Shown in pieces: positions 1 to 7,666 of a stretch of 41,653 nt of DNA. Location: positions 1 through 41,653 of the forward strand of contig JACJOC010000091.1 in NCBI GenBank assembly GCA_014695345.1. Reading direction: 5' to 3'. The position numbers and the translations under genes are program-made. Every line of letters starts with the position of its first letter. Position 1 is the first letter of the stretch. Source of the stretch: Cyanobacteria bacterium FACHB-471. Lineage in GTDB: Bacteria; Cyanobacteriota; Cyanobacteriia; Elainellales; Elainellaceae. The notes under the pieces are model-generated. The model had not been told where the DNA came from. It ran no database searches and was given only the letters and a program-made list of their open reading frames with translations.

Positions 1-128
1 CTTAAGCAGAGGCTGCCAGAGCGTCGGCGTTTTTGTCGTCCCTCTCCTAAAAGTTGCTGCTGCCACTGGCGTTCAAACCACTGGCAAAAATCATCGACAT
101 GACAAAACAGGGATTCTAAACTAAGCAG
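1..128 (-). pseudogene. IS982-family transposase, N-terminal part (runs off left edge)
   Basis: Reading the minus strand from about 128 down to 1 gives an open frame with LESLFCHVDDFCQWFE followed by a basic stretch (KRRR) and LCL. This matches from memory the conserved N-terminus of cyanobacterial IS982-family transposases, including the CHVDDFC segment. No ATG precedes it in frame: the nearest in-frame stop is a TGA near 163 and the likely first codon is a CTG at 126-128, so it may be a decayed copy or use a non-standard start. The rest of the transposase lies outside the window. Family assignment is recognition without a database search. Confidence 0.7.
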
Positions 129-215
129 GGGGTGGTTAGATTGGTTGAGGAGTAGGTACTTTCAACTCTATCTGTTCCACCCCTCCTTATCCCGAACTCA
201 CGTTAATTAGAAGAG
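129..215. mobile_element. Probable end region of the IS982-like element
   Basis: The stretch just upstream of the transposase frame should contain the outer terminal repeat of the element. A C-rich and then mixed sequence up to about 215 precedes the first clearly chromosomal HIP1 site at 222-229. Only one IS end is visible, so neither the terminal inverted repeat nor a target duplication can be confirmed, and the boundary is approximate. Confidence 0.3.
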
Positions 216-287
216 GGTTTGGCGATCGCTACCTAAAGTCAAGACTTAGAGCAGACCTAAAGACACCTAATCTGTTGCCCAGCCAGC

Positions 288-359
288 GTAGGGGCTTAGC
301 ATTCGGGCAAAGTCTCCGAGACTGTTCCGGGGTTTATCTGCCGAATGCTAAGCCCCTAC
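288..359. repeat. Long inverted repeat, 19-bp perfect arms
   Basis: Arms at 288-306 and 341-359 are perfect reverse complements (GTAGGGGCTTAGCATTCGG and its complement), separated by 34 nt. The loop holds a second small hairpin, AGTCT-CCG-AGACT. It lies between the IS remnant and the 3' end of the DUF255 gene. Short GTAGGGGC...GCCCCTAC palindromes are commonly dispersed in cyanobacterial genomes; this one is a longer version that could act as a transcription barrier or be a small non-autonomous repeat. Confidence 0.85.
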
Positions 360-429
360 AGGGGGACTCTCCACTGTTACCAAGTCAGAGATTAGGAACG
401 AGAAATCCGTAAGGCTCAGGAAACACTAA

Positions 430-2490
430 CTATCCTTCTCGCACTTGGCTTTGCGCGATCTGCTGCTGTAATTGTGCTTCACTCAGAGCTGGTTCCTTGC
501 AGCTCAAGCCCTGACACACCAGTCCTACTGCCTGTTGAGGCAAATTGGTTTCCAACATGTAAACCACCGTAGGGCTGTACTGCCTGATCAGCGCCTCAAT
601 TTGCTCATCAGTAGTACGAACCAAAGTGTAGTTGCGATACCAGTCAAGCGCTGTGAACAGGGTCGGACAAGCCTGGGGCGAACGGCTCATGATGCCGCCA
701 AATGCTTGAAGTGCCTGTTCGGCTCGATCGAGATACTGCAAGTCTTCGGTTCGCAGGGCAAGTCGTACCAGGTTGGCGATCGCCACTCCATTAGCAGACG
801 GGGTAGCGTTATCGTCAAAACTGCGTTCTCGCACAACTAAATCACTGCTAGCATCCGTGTTGTAATACCCTCCTAGTTCAACGCTCCAGAGGAAGTCGTC
901 AAATTCTGTTTGGAGTTTGACGGCGTGAGTGAGGTAGGAGGATTGCGGGTTAGGAAGGGCTTGGGTGGCTTGATCAAGGTCGAGTAGAGCTTTGATGAAT
1001 AGGGCGTAGTCTTCGGACTGAGCTAAGACTGCTGGTTTGCCGTTGTAGTTGAGCCGCTGGAAGCGATCGCCCACCCGCTGATGATTCAGAATAAAATCGG
1101 CTGCCTGACTCGCCAATTTCAAGTAATCCGGCTTTTGCAGCACCGCAGCGGCTCTTGCCAGTCCTGAAATCATCAGGCTGTTCCAAGCGACGATCATTTT
1201 GGTATCGGTCACCGAGGGAATGCGTCCTGCCCAGTTTTGGGATTTGGCTTCCTGGTTGTTTTGAGCAGGCGGGAAGGTAATTACGGTTTCCGGCAGTGCG
1301 CCATAGCGGACGGCAAACAGCTTCTTCAGAATTAGCTCTGTCGTGTCGCTGAATTGTCCCGATTGGCGACGTTGCAATACATTTTGTCCTTCAAAGTTGC
1401 CATCGGCAGTGATGGTAAATTGCTCTGCTAGTTCATTCAGTTCCGCTTCACTGAGCAATTCTGATAGGTCCTGGTAGTGCCAGACGTAAAACGTGCCTTC
1501 CTCTGGTTCTACATCAGAGGGAGTGACGAAGCTGTCAGCATCCTGAGCGGCGTAGAAATAGCCTTGAGGGGAAGTCATTTCTCGCTTCAGCCATTCGACG
1601 GTTTGGGCGATCGCCCGTTCAAAAGCGGGTTCCTCAAACCCAGCCCTCCAAAGGTTTGCTAGATACTCAACAATCTGCCCATTGTCGTAGAGCATCTTTT
1701 CAAAATGGGGCACTGTCCAGGTCGAGTCAACGGTATAGCGATGAAATCCGCCCGCAACGTGATCAAAAATTCCACCTAGGGCCAGGTCTAGCCCACGCTG
1801 CTGACAGGCTGTGGCTGCATCATATCTAGAGTTAGCAAAATGAAACCGCACGCCCCGCAAAGCTGCTTCGGCATAGGGAACCATTGGAAAGCTGTTACCC
1901 ATACCTCTAGAGCTAAGAATTCCAGCGCTGTACTCCAACCCTAGCCGCAGCAAATCTTTTCCGAGTTCACCTGCCGCCGACTGCACCGCCGCACTCTGTA
2001 GATTCGTCAGGATTTCTGCTTTGACAGACTCTACTTTCTCTGTTTCGCTGTCATAAAAGCGGCGGATGGCTTGAAGCACCTGAAGGAATCCAGTCCGCCC
2101 GTACTTTGCCTCTAGTGGAAAGTAGGTGCCTCCATAAAAAGGGACTAGATCACCGGGAGTGAGAAATATATTCAACGGCCAGCCGCCTTGCCCAACCATC
2201 ATTTGCAGCGCTTGCATGTAGATGCTGTCGAGGTCGGGACGCTCTTCCCGGTCTACCTTGATCGGCAGGAAGTTGGCATTCATATAGTCGGCGATCGCCT
2301 CATCCGAAAACGCCTCGCCTTCCATCACCGTGCACCAGTGGCAGCTAGAGTAGCCGATGGACAAGAAGATCGGTTTGTTTTCTCGCTTTGCCGTCTCCAG
2401 GGCTTCATCGTCCCAAGACCACCAGTTGATTGGATTTTCGGCGTGTTTGCGGAGGTAGAGGCTCTGTGCCTGAGCAAGACGATTTGGCAT
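430..2490 (-). CDS. Thioredoxin domain-containing protein, DUF255/YyaL (SPATA20-like) family
   Basis: A 686-residue protein, the usual size for this family. The N-terminal region (about 1-165) is a thioredoxin-like fold with a CHWC motif at residues 50-53 and the family hallmarks NPINWW and GGWPLNIFLTP. The rest is an (alpha/alpha) toroid resembling glycoside-hydrolase or epimerase domains, with HFEKMLYDN near residue 260. The family is widespread, but no reaction is established; a redox or N-acylglucosamine-epimerase-like role has been suggested from fold alone. The gene stands alone. It is divergent from rplU, with about 220 bp between them. Confidence 0.93.
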   Translation of the reverse strand: MPNRLAQAQSLYLRKHAENPINWWSWDDEALETAKRENKPIFLSIGYSSCHWCTVMEGEAFSDEAIADYMNANFLPIKVDREERPDLDSIYMQALQMMVGQGGWPLNIFLTPGDLVPFYGGTYFPLEAKYGRTGFLQVLQAIRRFYDSETEKVESVKAEILTNLQSAAVQSAAGELGKDLLRLGLEYSAGILSSRGMGNSFPMVPYAEAALRGVRFHFANSRYDAATACQQRGLDLALGGIFDHVAGGFHRYTVDSTWTVPHFEKMLYDNGQIVEYLANLWRAGFEEPAFERAIAQTVEWLKREMTSPQGYFYAAQDADSFVTPSDVEPEEGTFYVWHYQDLSELLSEAELNELAEQFTITADGNFEGQNVLQRRQSGQFSDTTELILKKLFAVRYGALPETVITFPPAQNNQEAKSQNWAGRIPSVTDTKMIVAWNSLMISGLARAAAVLQKPDYLKLASQAADFILNHQRVGDRFQRLNYNGKPAVLAQSEDYALFIKALLDLDQATQALPNPQSSYLTHAVKLQTEFDDFLWSVELGGYYNTDASSDLVVRERSFDDNATPSANGVAIANLVRLALRTEDLQYLDRAEQALQAFGGIMSRSPQACPTLFTALDWYRNYTLVRTTDEQIEALIRQYSPTVVYMLETNLPQQAVGLVCQGLSCKEPALSEAQLQQQIAQSQVREG

Positions 2491-2569
2491 GGGGGCAGTT
2501 AGAACTCGTCGGGGGTGTCTTTTCCGAGTCTAAGAAATTTGACTCAATTCAACATGCATCCAACTTTGC

Positions 2570-2599
2570 TTGACACTATCCCTTTAAATTAGGCATTAT
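2570..2599 (+). promoter_or_regulatory. Candidate sigma70-type promoter for rplU-rpmA
   Basis: TTGACA at 2570-2575 and CATTAT at 2594-2599 are separated by 18 nt and lie about 110 nt before the rplU start. The -35 matches consensus and the -10 is moderate. It implies a leader of roughly 100 nt. Confidence 0.5.
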
Positions 2600-2602
2600 G
2601 GT

Positions 2603-2681
2603 TAACTGGTTGTTTACTTGCTCGGATCAGGTTCTTCAAAGCCTTAAAACTGGTGTTTAGCTGAGAGATATAAGCCAGTTA
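2603..2681 (+). promoter_or_regulatory. Structured leader of rplU
   Basis: Within the leader, AACTGG at 2648-2653 can pair with CCAGTT at 2675-2680. A second AACTGG copy at 2603-2608 competes for the same partner, so two mutually exclusive stems are possible. The same arms recur as a UUCG-capped hairpin between rplU and rpmA. Ribosomal protein operons are often autoregulated through such leaders; no recognised Rfam leader is claimed here. Confidence 0.4.
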
Positions 2682-2710
2682 CCTGTACGGCATCCATTAG
2701 GACGAATTTT

Positions 2711-3142
2711 ATGGCTTACGCAATTATTGAGACGGGCGGCAAACAGTTACGGGTTGAGCCGGGTCGCTTTTACGATGTCGAGCGGCTTGCAGTTGACGAA
2801 GATGAGCAGGTCACAATCGAGCAAGTTCTGTTTATCGATCAGGACGGAGATGCTTCGGTAGGTCAACCTCTAGTTGAGGGTGCCACGGTAGAAGCAACTG
2901 TGCTACGTCATCTGCGGGATCGCAAAATCATCGTTTACAAGATGCGTCCCAAGAAGAAAACGCGCAGAAAGCAAGGACATCGTCAAGAACTCACCCGCTT
3001 GATGATTCACTCCATCAGCTTGAATGGTTCTGTCATCGCAGGTGAGAGTCCAAAGGCAACTTCTTCTAAAGAGACTGCTTCTAAGAGCGCTGAAGTTGAA
3101 GCAGATGCAGCAGAGGAAGAGGCACAGGATTCAGAATCCTGA
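2711..3142 (+). CDS. rplU: 50S ribosomal protein L21
   Basis: Large-subunit ribosomal protein that binds 23S rRNA. The first ~105 residues contain the standard L21 core: [18 protein letters not shown] at the start, then [23 protein letters not shown]. At 143 residues it is longer than the bacterial norm of about 103. The extra C-terminal ~38 residues are acidic and rich in Ser, Ala and Glu, an extension seen in cyanobacterial L21. It is followed 95 bp downstream by rpmA, the near-universal L21-L27 pair, and is probably co-transcribed with it. Confidence 0.98.
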   Translation: MAYAIIETGGKQLRVEPGRFYDVERLAVDEDEQVTIEQVLFIDQDGDASVGQPLVEGATVEATVLRHLRDRKIIVYKMRPKKKTRRKQGHRQELTRLMIHSISLNGSVIAGESPKATSSKETASKSAEVEADAAEEEAQDSES

Positions 3143-3173
3143 TAGCCCTTTAGTCTCTAATTTGCTTACGGGA

Positions 3174-3189
3174 AACTGGTTCGCCAGTT
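3174..3189 (+). promoter_or_regulatory. Intercistronic hairpin with UUCG tetraloop
   Basis: AACTGG-TTCG-CCAGTT forms a 6-bp stem closed by a stable UUCG-type tetraloop between rplU and rpmA. There is no T-tract, so it is not a terminator. It may stabilise or process the dicistronic RNA, or bind a ribosomal protein. The same stem sequence occurs in the rplU leader. Confidence 0.6.
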
Positions 3190-3237
3190 AAGCTTAAGTT
3201 AGATAAATACGTGTAGATAGCGATCGCAGGAACGATT

Positions 3238-3522
3238 ATGGCTCATAAGAAAGGAACAGGTAGTACCCGTAACGGTCGTGACTCTAATGCTCAACGCCTG
3301 GGAGTCAAGCGTTATGGCGGACAGGTTGTCAGAGCAGGAAACATCTTAGTACGTCAACGTGGCACTAAAGTTCATCCGGGTTCAAACGTAGGTCGAGGCA
3401 ACGACGACACGCTGTTTGCTCTGATTGATGGAGTCGTCACATTTGAGCGTCGGGGTAAGAACCGCAAGAAGGTAAGCGTTTACCCAGTTGCAGTTTCCGA
3501 ACCCGCAGCAGTATCAGCATAG
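3238..3522 (+). CDS. rpmA: 50S ribosomal protein L27
   Basis: L27 sits at the peptidyl-transferase centre, with its N-terminal tail reaching towards the P site. The 94-residue product starts [20 protein letters not shown] and contains [10 protein letters not shown] and [20 protein letters not shown], all diagnostic. The N-terminus has no cleavable Firmicutes-type extension. An AGGA Shine-Dalgarno lies about 8 nt before the ATG. It is the second gene of the rplU-rpmA operon and ends just before a strong terminator. Confidence 0.98.
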   Translation: MAHKKGTGSTRNGRDSNAQRLGVKRYGGQVVRAGNILVRQRGTKVHPGSNVGRGNDDTLFALIDGVVTFERRGKNRKKVSVYPVAVSEPAAVSA

Positions 3523-3523
3523 G

Positions 3524-3557
3524 CTCGCGTAGTAAATACACTCGCGTAGCAAATACA
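3524..3557 (+). repeat. Tandem duplication of a 17-mer
   Basis: CTCGCGTAGTAAATACA at 3524-3540 is followed immediately by the same 17 bases with one change (T to C) at 3541-3557. It lies between the rpmA stop codon and the terminator and looks like a recent slippage duplication. Confidence 0.85.
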
Positions 3558-3565
3558 ATTCGATC

Positions 3566-3612
3566 AAGTCCGAGTCTGTCATGTCCTTTCATGGCAGACT
3601 CGGACTTTTTTG
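3566..3612 (+). terminator. Rho-independent terminator of rplU-rpmA
   Basis: Arms AAGTCCGAGTCTG (3566-3578) and CAGACTCGGACTT (3595-3607) pair perfectly, with a further CATG/CATG inner helix, and are followed by a run of T. It lies about 45 nt after the rpmA stop. Confidence 0.92.
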
Positions 3613-3683
3613 TAGGTTAATGGCGACCGCTAAAATTTGTTGCATTTGTGCAAATCGTCCGGATGGGAATGTGAAGGGTAAGA

Positions 3684-3713
3684 ATTCAGGAATTTATGGG
3701 CGAAATCCTGAAT
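3684..3713 (+). other. Hairpin upstream of the small ORF at 3740
   Basis: ATTCAGGA (3684-3691) is the reverse complement of TCCTGAAT (3706-3713), giving an 8-bp stem with a 14-nt loop, 26 nt before the ATG at 3740. Its role is unknown; it could be a 5'-UTR structure. Confidence 0.45.
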
Positions 3714-3739
3714 CTTCATTTACCTCTACCTGAACAAAA

Positions 3740-3970
3740 ATGTTTGCGAATGTCAGCAGCGCTTTGCGGAACAGCCCCGATGCCAACCTTGAATTTTGTG
3801 TACGCAATGCCCTAGCGACCGGAGAATTGTCTCCCGCTACCCATGCCTACATTCAGCAAGTAAGCGGCACAGCCAATTTGACAAGGCGCGATCGCACACT
3901 TCTAGCTATTTTGAAAGATGCGATCCGAGACGGTTGTGTGCAGCAGGTAGAACCAAATACTCAACCTTAA
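3740..3970 (+). CDS. Small conserved-looking hypothetical protein
   Basis: A 76-residue soluble protein with no signal peptide or membrane segment. It appears mostly alpha-helical: a helical N-terminal half with one Cys (EFCVRNALATGELS) and a helical C-terminal segment (RRDRTLLAILKDAIRDGCV). The compact, charged composition, the ATG start and the placement between a terminator and a convergent gene support a real gene. Overlapping frames in the same interval look non-coding. I do not recognise a named family, so no function is assigned. It is convergent with the CPBP gene, 9 bp away. Confidence 0.65.
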   Translation: MFANVSSALRNSPDANLEFCVRNALATGELSPATHAYIQQVSGTANLTRRDRTLLAILKDAIRDGCVQQVEPNTQP

Positions 3971-3979
3971 TACTCAGCC

Positions 3980-4558
3980 CTAGTGTTTCACTTTCCACAT
4001 ACAGCTTGAAATCAAATTCGTCGTGATATGAGCCACGATGGGAACCAGCAAGTTTCCTGTTTCTAGAGCGCTGATCCCCAGTACGCCCCCAATAACTGCC
4101 GCCCAAATGACGTAAGCCCACTGCTGTGAACCGCTGTAGTGAAGCACTCCAAAACAAACGCTAGAAACAAAAACCCCAAAAGGATTTAGCCCGATCGCAG
4201 GCAACATCACTCCACGAAACAGCAATTCCTCGCTTAAACCGGGCAGCAACCCCAGCCAGATCAAATCAAACCAAATTAATGGTTTAAGCACCAATTCTAG
4301 ATAATAATCGGCACTCTTTTGATAGCTAGACCAGAGGCGATAAACAATCGCACTAGCGGTCGTGATCCCCAATCCTATCCCCAATCCTATCAGTAAGGCA
4401 TTGACGGATAGATTTACCGCTAACAGGGAAACAGAGTCAAATAGTAGCCACAGTCGGGCGACAAGCAACAAAATGATAGCTGTCACCGCCATTGCTACCA
4501 GGATTTGCACACGGGTTAGAGACTCTACAGTTGGCTCTTGAGGAAGCTGCTCAGTCAC
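3980..4558 (-). CDS. CPBP family intramembrane metalloprotease
   Basis: A 192-residue integral membrane protein with about five to six hydrophobic segments. The CPBP (CAAX protease and bacteriocin-processing, Abi) motifs are all present: EE...R in SEELLFRG (residues 109-116), FGVLH at 136-140 and HITTN at 177-181. In this family these residues form the glutamate/histidine active site used to cleave membrane-associated substrates; in bacteria many members have unknown substrates. It is at the short end of the family and is probably a single transcription unit. The ATG at 4556-4558 is the first in-frame start. Confidence 0.9.
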   Translation of the reverse strand: MTEQLPQEPTVESLTRVQILVAMAVTAIILLLVARLWLLFDSVSLLAVNLSVNALLIGLGIGLGITTASAIVYRLWSSYQKSADYYLELVLKPLIWFDLIWLGLLPGLSEELLFRGVMLPAIGLNPFGVFVSSVCFGVLHYSGSQQWAYVIWAAVIGGVLGISALETGNLLVPIVAHITTNLISSCMWKVKH

Positions 4559-4799
4559 AATAGATAGAAAAATTAAGAAAGTTGAGTGCTTACAAAGATA
4601 GAGTTTGCGAAGAACGTCTTTTCTATTTCAAATCCATTTCAAACGAAATCTATTTGAAGCAATAATCGCTCAACCCAATGACTTTACTCGCAGTACTCGA
4701 AAGATAGCGCAAGATCAGCTAGTTGGGACTCAAAACCAGGATTTAGAAAGTTTTCTTCTTAGCAATTTTTCGATCTGTTACGGGTAATAGACCTACCTT

Positions 4800-5858
4800 T
4801 CAAAGCAGCTCTATTGAGCCCATTTGAGGTTGTAAGGCAGCAGGGCTGATGCCAGCTCGATGGGACACCAGCACACCTAATGCTTCCAGATAAGAATTGA
4901 CCTGAAGGGCTGAAATTCCTAAAGCGTCTGGATAAGACTGCATCCGAGTTTTGTTATCGTGAACTGCAATGATCTGGGCAGTGTGACTCAGACTGAGAAC
5001 AGCGCTGCCACCACAGGCACTCGACGGAACAATCAGCGCATCCACCTGAGCTGCCCATAGGTGATCGGGTTGAGCTAACAATTGGGCTGAAGATTTCACA
5101 AACTGTGGGGCACGGCTCAGACCCACTAAAACGCAAGGTAGGAAGGTGTAACCCACCTCCTCGGCAGCTGAGCGCGGAGATAGCTTTGGGTCAAGCGGCA
5201 GGGGAGAAAGGGCCGGAGCATGGGCACAAGGGATTTGGAAGGTTCGTACTACCAGATGGCTAATCACTGCCTCTGCACCTGCCAGGGGATCAACGCCCTG
5301 ACCGTGACGATAGGCTTGCAGGGCTTCACTTCCTGTGTCATCGGGAAACCGAGCAACGACGGCGATCGCCTCTGCACCTGCCTGTTTGATCAACTTCTCC
5401 GTTGCTCGCAGCAAGCTATCTGGATGCTGAATCGTTCCCCAAGTTGCACCAGAGGCAGCCTGACGTAGCTCTACCCCCAATGGCATATCAGTCACAACAT
5501 AATCAGTCAGAGATAAACCTAGTGTGGCTCTAGTGGCATCTGCAACTTGGAGGTGCCTTAGCCGCAATTCTGGTTCAATGCCCTGATCCAAAACCAACCC
5601 TACTCGGTTTTGATGGACGGGTCGCAATCCCCAGTTGCCTGCTGCAAACTGATCTAGCCCATACCCCTCTACATAGAAAGCGTTGGGTAAGGGCCAGTAA
5701 AGCTGTGCGCCATTGAGGACATTAGGATGAGTAATCAGGCGATCGCTGACCTGGGCGATCGCTCGAGCCACGGGCAGTGCATCCCCTGCGTATCCCCCAA
5801 CAGATGCCCCGATCCCTGTCGGAACAATTAAAACAGTCGTATACAAACGCTGGCTCAA
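4800..5858 (-). CDS. DUF3326 domain-containing protein
   Basis: A 352-residue soluble protein beginning MSQRLYTTVLIVPTGIGASVGGYAGDA, the signature start of DUF3326 proteins in cyanobacteria and plants. It is rich in Gly, Ala and Pro and contains a DMPLGVELR segment and a central GAEAIAVVARFPDD segment. No catalytic function is established for the family. It is immediately downstream (4 nt) of a 65-residue ORF on the same strand and is almost certainly translated from the same mRNA. Confidence 0.9.
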   Translation of the reverse strand: MSQRLYTTVLIVPTGIGASVGGYAGDALPVARAIAQVSDRLITHPNVLNGAQLYWPLPNAFYVEGYGLDQFAAGNWGLRPVHQNRVGLVLDQGIEPELRLRHLQVADATRATLGLSLTDYVVTDMPLGVELRQAASGATWGTIQHPDSLLRATEKLIKQAGAEAIAVVARFPDDTGSEALQAYRHGQGVDPLAGAEAVISHLVVRTFQIPCAHAPALSPLPLDPKLSPRSAAEEVGYTFLPCVLVGLSRAPQFVKSSAQLLAQPDHLWAAQVDALIVPSSACGGSAVLSLSHTAQIIAVHDNKTRMQSYPDALGISALQVNSYLEALGVLVSHRAGISPAALQPQMGSIELL

Positions 5859-5862
5859 ACAA

Positions 5863-6060
5863 TCAGCCCTGTTGCGCTAGAGTTACATCCTCTGTCGTGA
5901 CAACTGCTTCAACCCGTACCTTTTGGGTTGCTACATCTACAGCCGTCACAGCCCAACGCAGCGGCTCTCCCCGCTTTTGCAGCTCAGCCTCAATAGCTCG
6001 ATGCATTTCAACAGGCGATTCTTGAATCGCAACCTCGGCGTCAATAAAATGAGTCGTCAT
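5863..6060 (-). CDS. Small hypothetical protein preceding the DUF3326 gene
   Basis: A 65-residue protein with a predicted helix (EMHRAIEAELQKRGEPLRWAV) followed by two beta strands (VDVATQKVRVEAVVTTE), resembling a small alpha/beta module. The 4-nt gap to the DUF3326 gene and the absence of a terminator between them argue for a two-gene operon, so it may be a partner of that protein. No family was recognised. The overlapping antisense frame is Ser/Thr-rich and not credible. Confidence 0.75.
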   Translation of the reverse strand: MTTHFIDAEVAIQESPVEMHRAIEAELQKRGEPLRWAVTAVDVATQKVRVEAVVTTEDVTLAQQG

Positions 6061-6221
6061 ATAGCTAGATCAACTGAATGAACTGAATTGAAAGATGAGT
6101 GAGTCAGCCGAGCCAATTATTGTCGAACGGTTACTCACTGTCAAATGTCGTTTACCGTCCGTGTGCCATCGAGTAGCGATCAAACAGTCGGTCTACGACT
6201 GGTGATAGCAACTTATAGCAG

Positions 6222-6551
6222 CTACTTGCGCTGTTGAAACTGGCCAAACTGGAGGTGATAGACGACCTCTTCTTTTTCGGTCTCAATTTTTAGATCAGAA
6301 CGAGGATAAGCTACACACAGCAGCGCATAGCCCTGCTCTCGGATCTCAGGGCTGATCCCCATGCCGTCGCTTTGGTCTACCATTCCTTCCAAAATTTGAG
6401 CAGCGCAGGTCGTACAGACTCCTGCACTGCAGGAATAGGGCAAATCTAGCCCTGAAGCCTGAGCAGCTTCCAAGATTGTTTGATTTTCGGGCACTGTCAG
6501 GGTTTTAATTGCGCCTTGGTGGTAAATCTCGACAGTATGCGTCTTAGTCAT
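6222..6551 (-). CDS. [2Fe-2S] plant-type ferredoxin with C-terminal extension
   Basis: A 109-residue electron carrier. The cluster ligands are Cys41, Cys46, Cys49 and Cys79, in the C-x4-C-x2-C-x29-C spacing of plant-type ferredoxins (PYSCSAGVCTTC and ALLCVAYP). After the core it carries about 20 extra residues (EKEEVVYHLQFGQFQQRK), unlike the ~97-residue photosynthetic PetF, so it is probably one of the minor cyanobacterial ferredoxin paralogs rather than the main photosystem I acceptor. It is a single gene with its own upstream region. The redox partner cannot be inferred from context. Confidence 0.93.
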   Translation of the reverse strand: MTKTHTVEIYHQGAIKTLTVPENQTILEAAQASGLDLPYSCSAGVCTTCAAQILEGMVDQSDGMGISPEIREQGYALLCVAYPRSDLKIETEKEEVVYHLQFGQFQQRK

Positions 6552-6800
6552 AAATCATTAAATGGTCAGATTGAATCTTGCCTGTTGGTTGCGTCTTTTA
6601 AACTGCGGCTTCTCTATTCTTTCACGGAATTTCCAAGACTTGTCTTTATAATCCGTCCGTTAGGGTTTTAGACCTAGGGTTTTAGACTCGCATAAGCCAA
6701 GAATAGGCTGACTTAAATTTCAGCTCTTATGAACTTATAAATCTTAGATTTTTTGATAAAGAGTTCCACCAAAGAGTAGTCAAGAACGATTTGGCAGGCA

Positions 6801-6885
6801 TATAATTCGGGCAAGTCGTAAGTAACTTTAGAGCGATTAACAGCCTATATTCTTGCTTTTTCTCTAGAAGCAGGCTTTTTTTCGC
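6801..6885 (+). ncRNA. Candidate small RNA (promoter plus terminator, no ORF)
   Basis: A consensus -10 (TATAAT, 6801-6806) has only a weak -35 about 17 nt upstream. A start near 6813 and the T-run ending near 6882 would give a transcript of about 70 nt with no start codon or ORF. It does not resemble the Yfr1 or Yfr2 motifs I know. This is prediction only. Confidence 0.3.
6842..6882 (+). terminator. Possible intrinsic terminator
   Basis: TGCTT (6854-6858) pairs with AAGCA (6868-6872), and AGCCT (6842-6846) can pair with AGGCT (6872-6876) with a bulge. Seven T residues follow directly. The stem is imperfect but the T-run is good. No annotated plus-strand gene ends just upstream, which is why a small RNA was considered. 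Confidence 0.4.
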
Positions 6886-7059
6886 AAATTATCTCGCGTT
6901 TCAGCCAGGACTCAATACCGTGAAAGGATGAAGCCTACCTAGCTTGGTTCGCTCGAACGGTAGAGGGAGTTAGAGCTTTATTCTGCTTAAACTAATAGTT
7001 AAGTTATAAGCTCCAGCCGAGGTAGTTTAACGTCCTTCGAGTCCATTCATTCTATCGTG

Positions 7060-7458
7060 ATGCTGCCCTACAAACATTCTAAGCTTCGTGTTCTTGTTGC
7101 TGATGACCATGAACTTGTGCGTTTTAGCTTAAAGCTGGCGCTACAAAGACAGCCTCATATTGAGTTAGTCGGTCTGGCTAGCAATGGTCAGGAGGCGATC
7201 GAGATGGTACAACAGCATCGACCCAATGTGGTAATTCTCGATCTCCAAATGCCGATTATGGATGGTCTAAGTGCCTCTAACCACATTAAAAGTCTGTATC
7301 CCAATGTCCAGATCCTTGCTTATTCATCAGTGAAAGATCCACAGGTGGAGGTGATGATTCAAACTGCTAAAATTGATGCCTTTTGTGAGAAGGCAGTACC
7401 GATTCAAGAGCTAGTTGATGTTGTTAATCAACTGGGTGAACGCGCTATTAATCGTTAA
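7060..7458 (+). CDS. Single-domain (receiver-only) response regulator
   Basis: A 132-residue CheY-like receiver with no output domain. Counted from the ATG, the acidic pair is Asp15-Asp16 (VADDHE), the phosphoacceptor is Asp61 (VVILDLQMP), and Ser89 and Lys111 are the switch residues. The sequence resembles receivers of NarL/FixJ-type regulators (DHELVRFSL), but the helix-turn-helix is missing. It probably acts in a phosphorelay or by protein contact. A GTG three bases earlier could also serve as start. No histidine kinase is adjacent. Confidence 0.92.
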   Translation: MLPYKHSKLRVLVADDHELVRFSLKLALQRQPHIELVGLASNGQEAIEMVQQHRPNVVILDLQMPIMDGLSASNHIKSLYPNVQILAYSSVKDPQVEVMIQTAKIDAFCEKAVPIQELVDVVNQLGERAINR

Positions 7459-7666
7459 CGCAGGGTCAAAAATATTAGAAAAGCACCATACTCTGCTAAA
7501 TCTTTCAGCCTAAGGTTTGAAGGCTAAACTTCTTCAAATTTTAAGGTAGTATCCTTGAAGCATCAGGCGCGATCGCATCACAAGGCAGAAGTCATTTTGC
7601 TTGCTCTCTATACACCTGCGCTAATTCGTTAATTGATTCAAATTGATACTGTTCCTAGCAAAGCTG

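Larger units (their letters stand above)
6552..7059. other. Gene-free region with a possible small RNA
   Basis: This 508-bp stretch lies between the divergent ferredoxin and response-regulator genes. It is AT-rich and I see no credible ORF. It contains a perfect TATAAT at 6801-6806 followed about 40-75 nt later by a hairpin and T-run (see next entries). The remainder presumably carries the two divergent promoters. Confidence 0.5.

Noticed and set aside
4605-4787. 60-codon plus-strand ORF between the CPBP and DUF3326 genes
   Set aside because: Composition is AT-driven (Phe, Ser, Leu, Asn), there is no convincing ribosome site, and it overlaps a likely 5' region of the CPBP gene.
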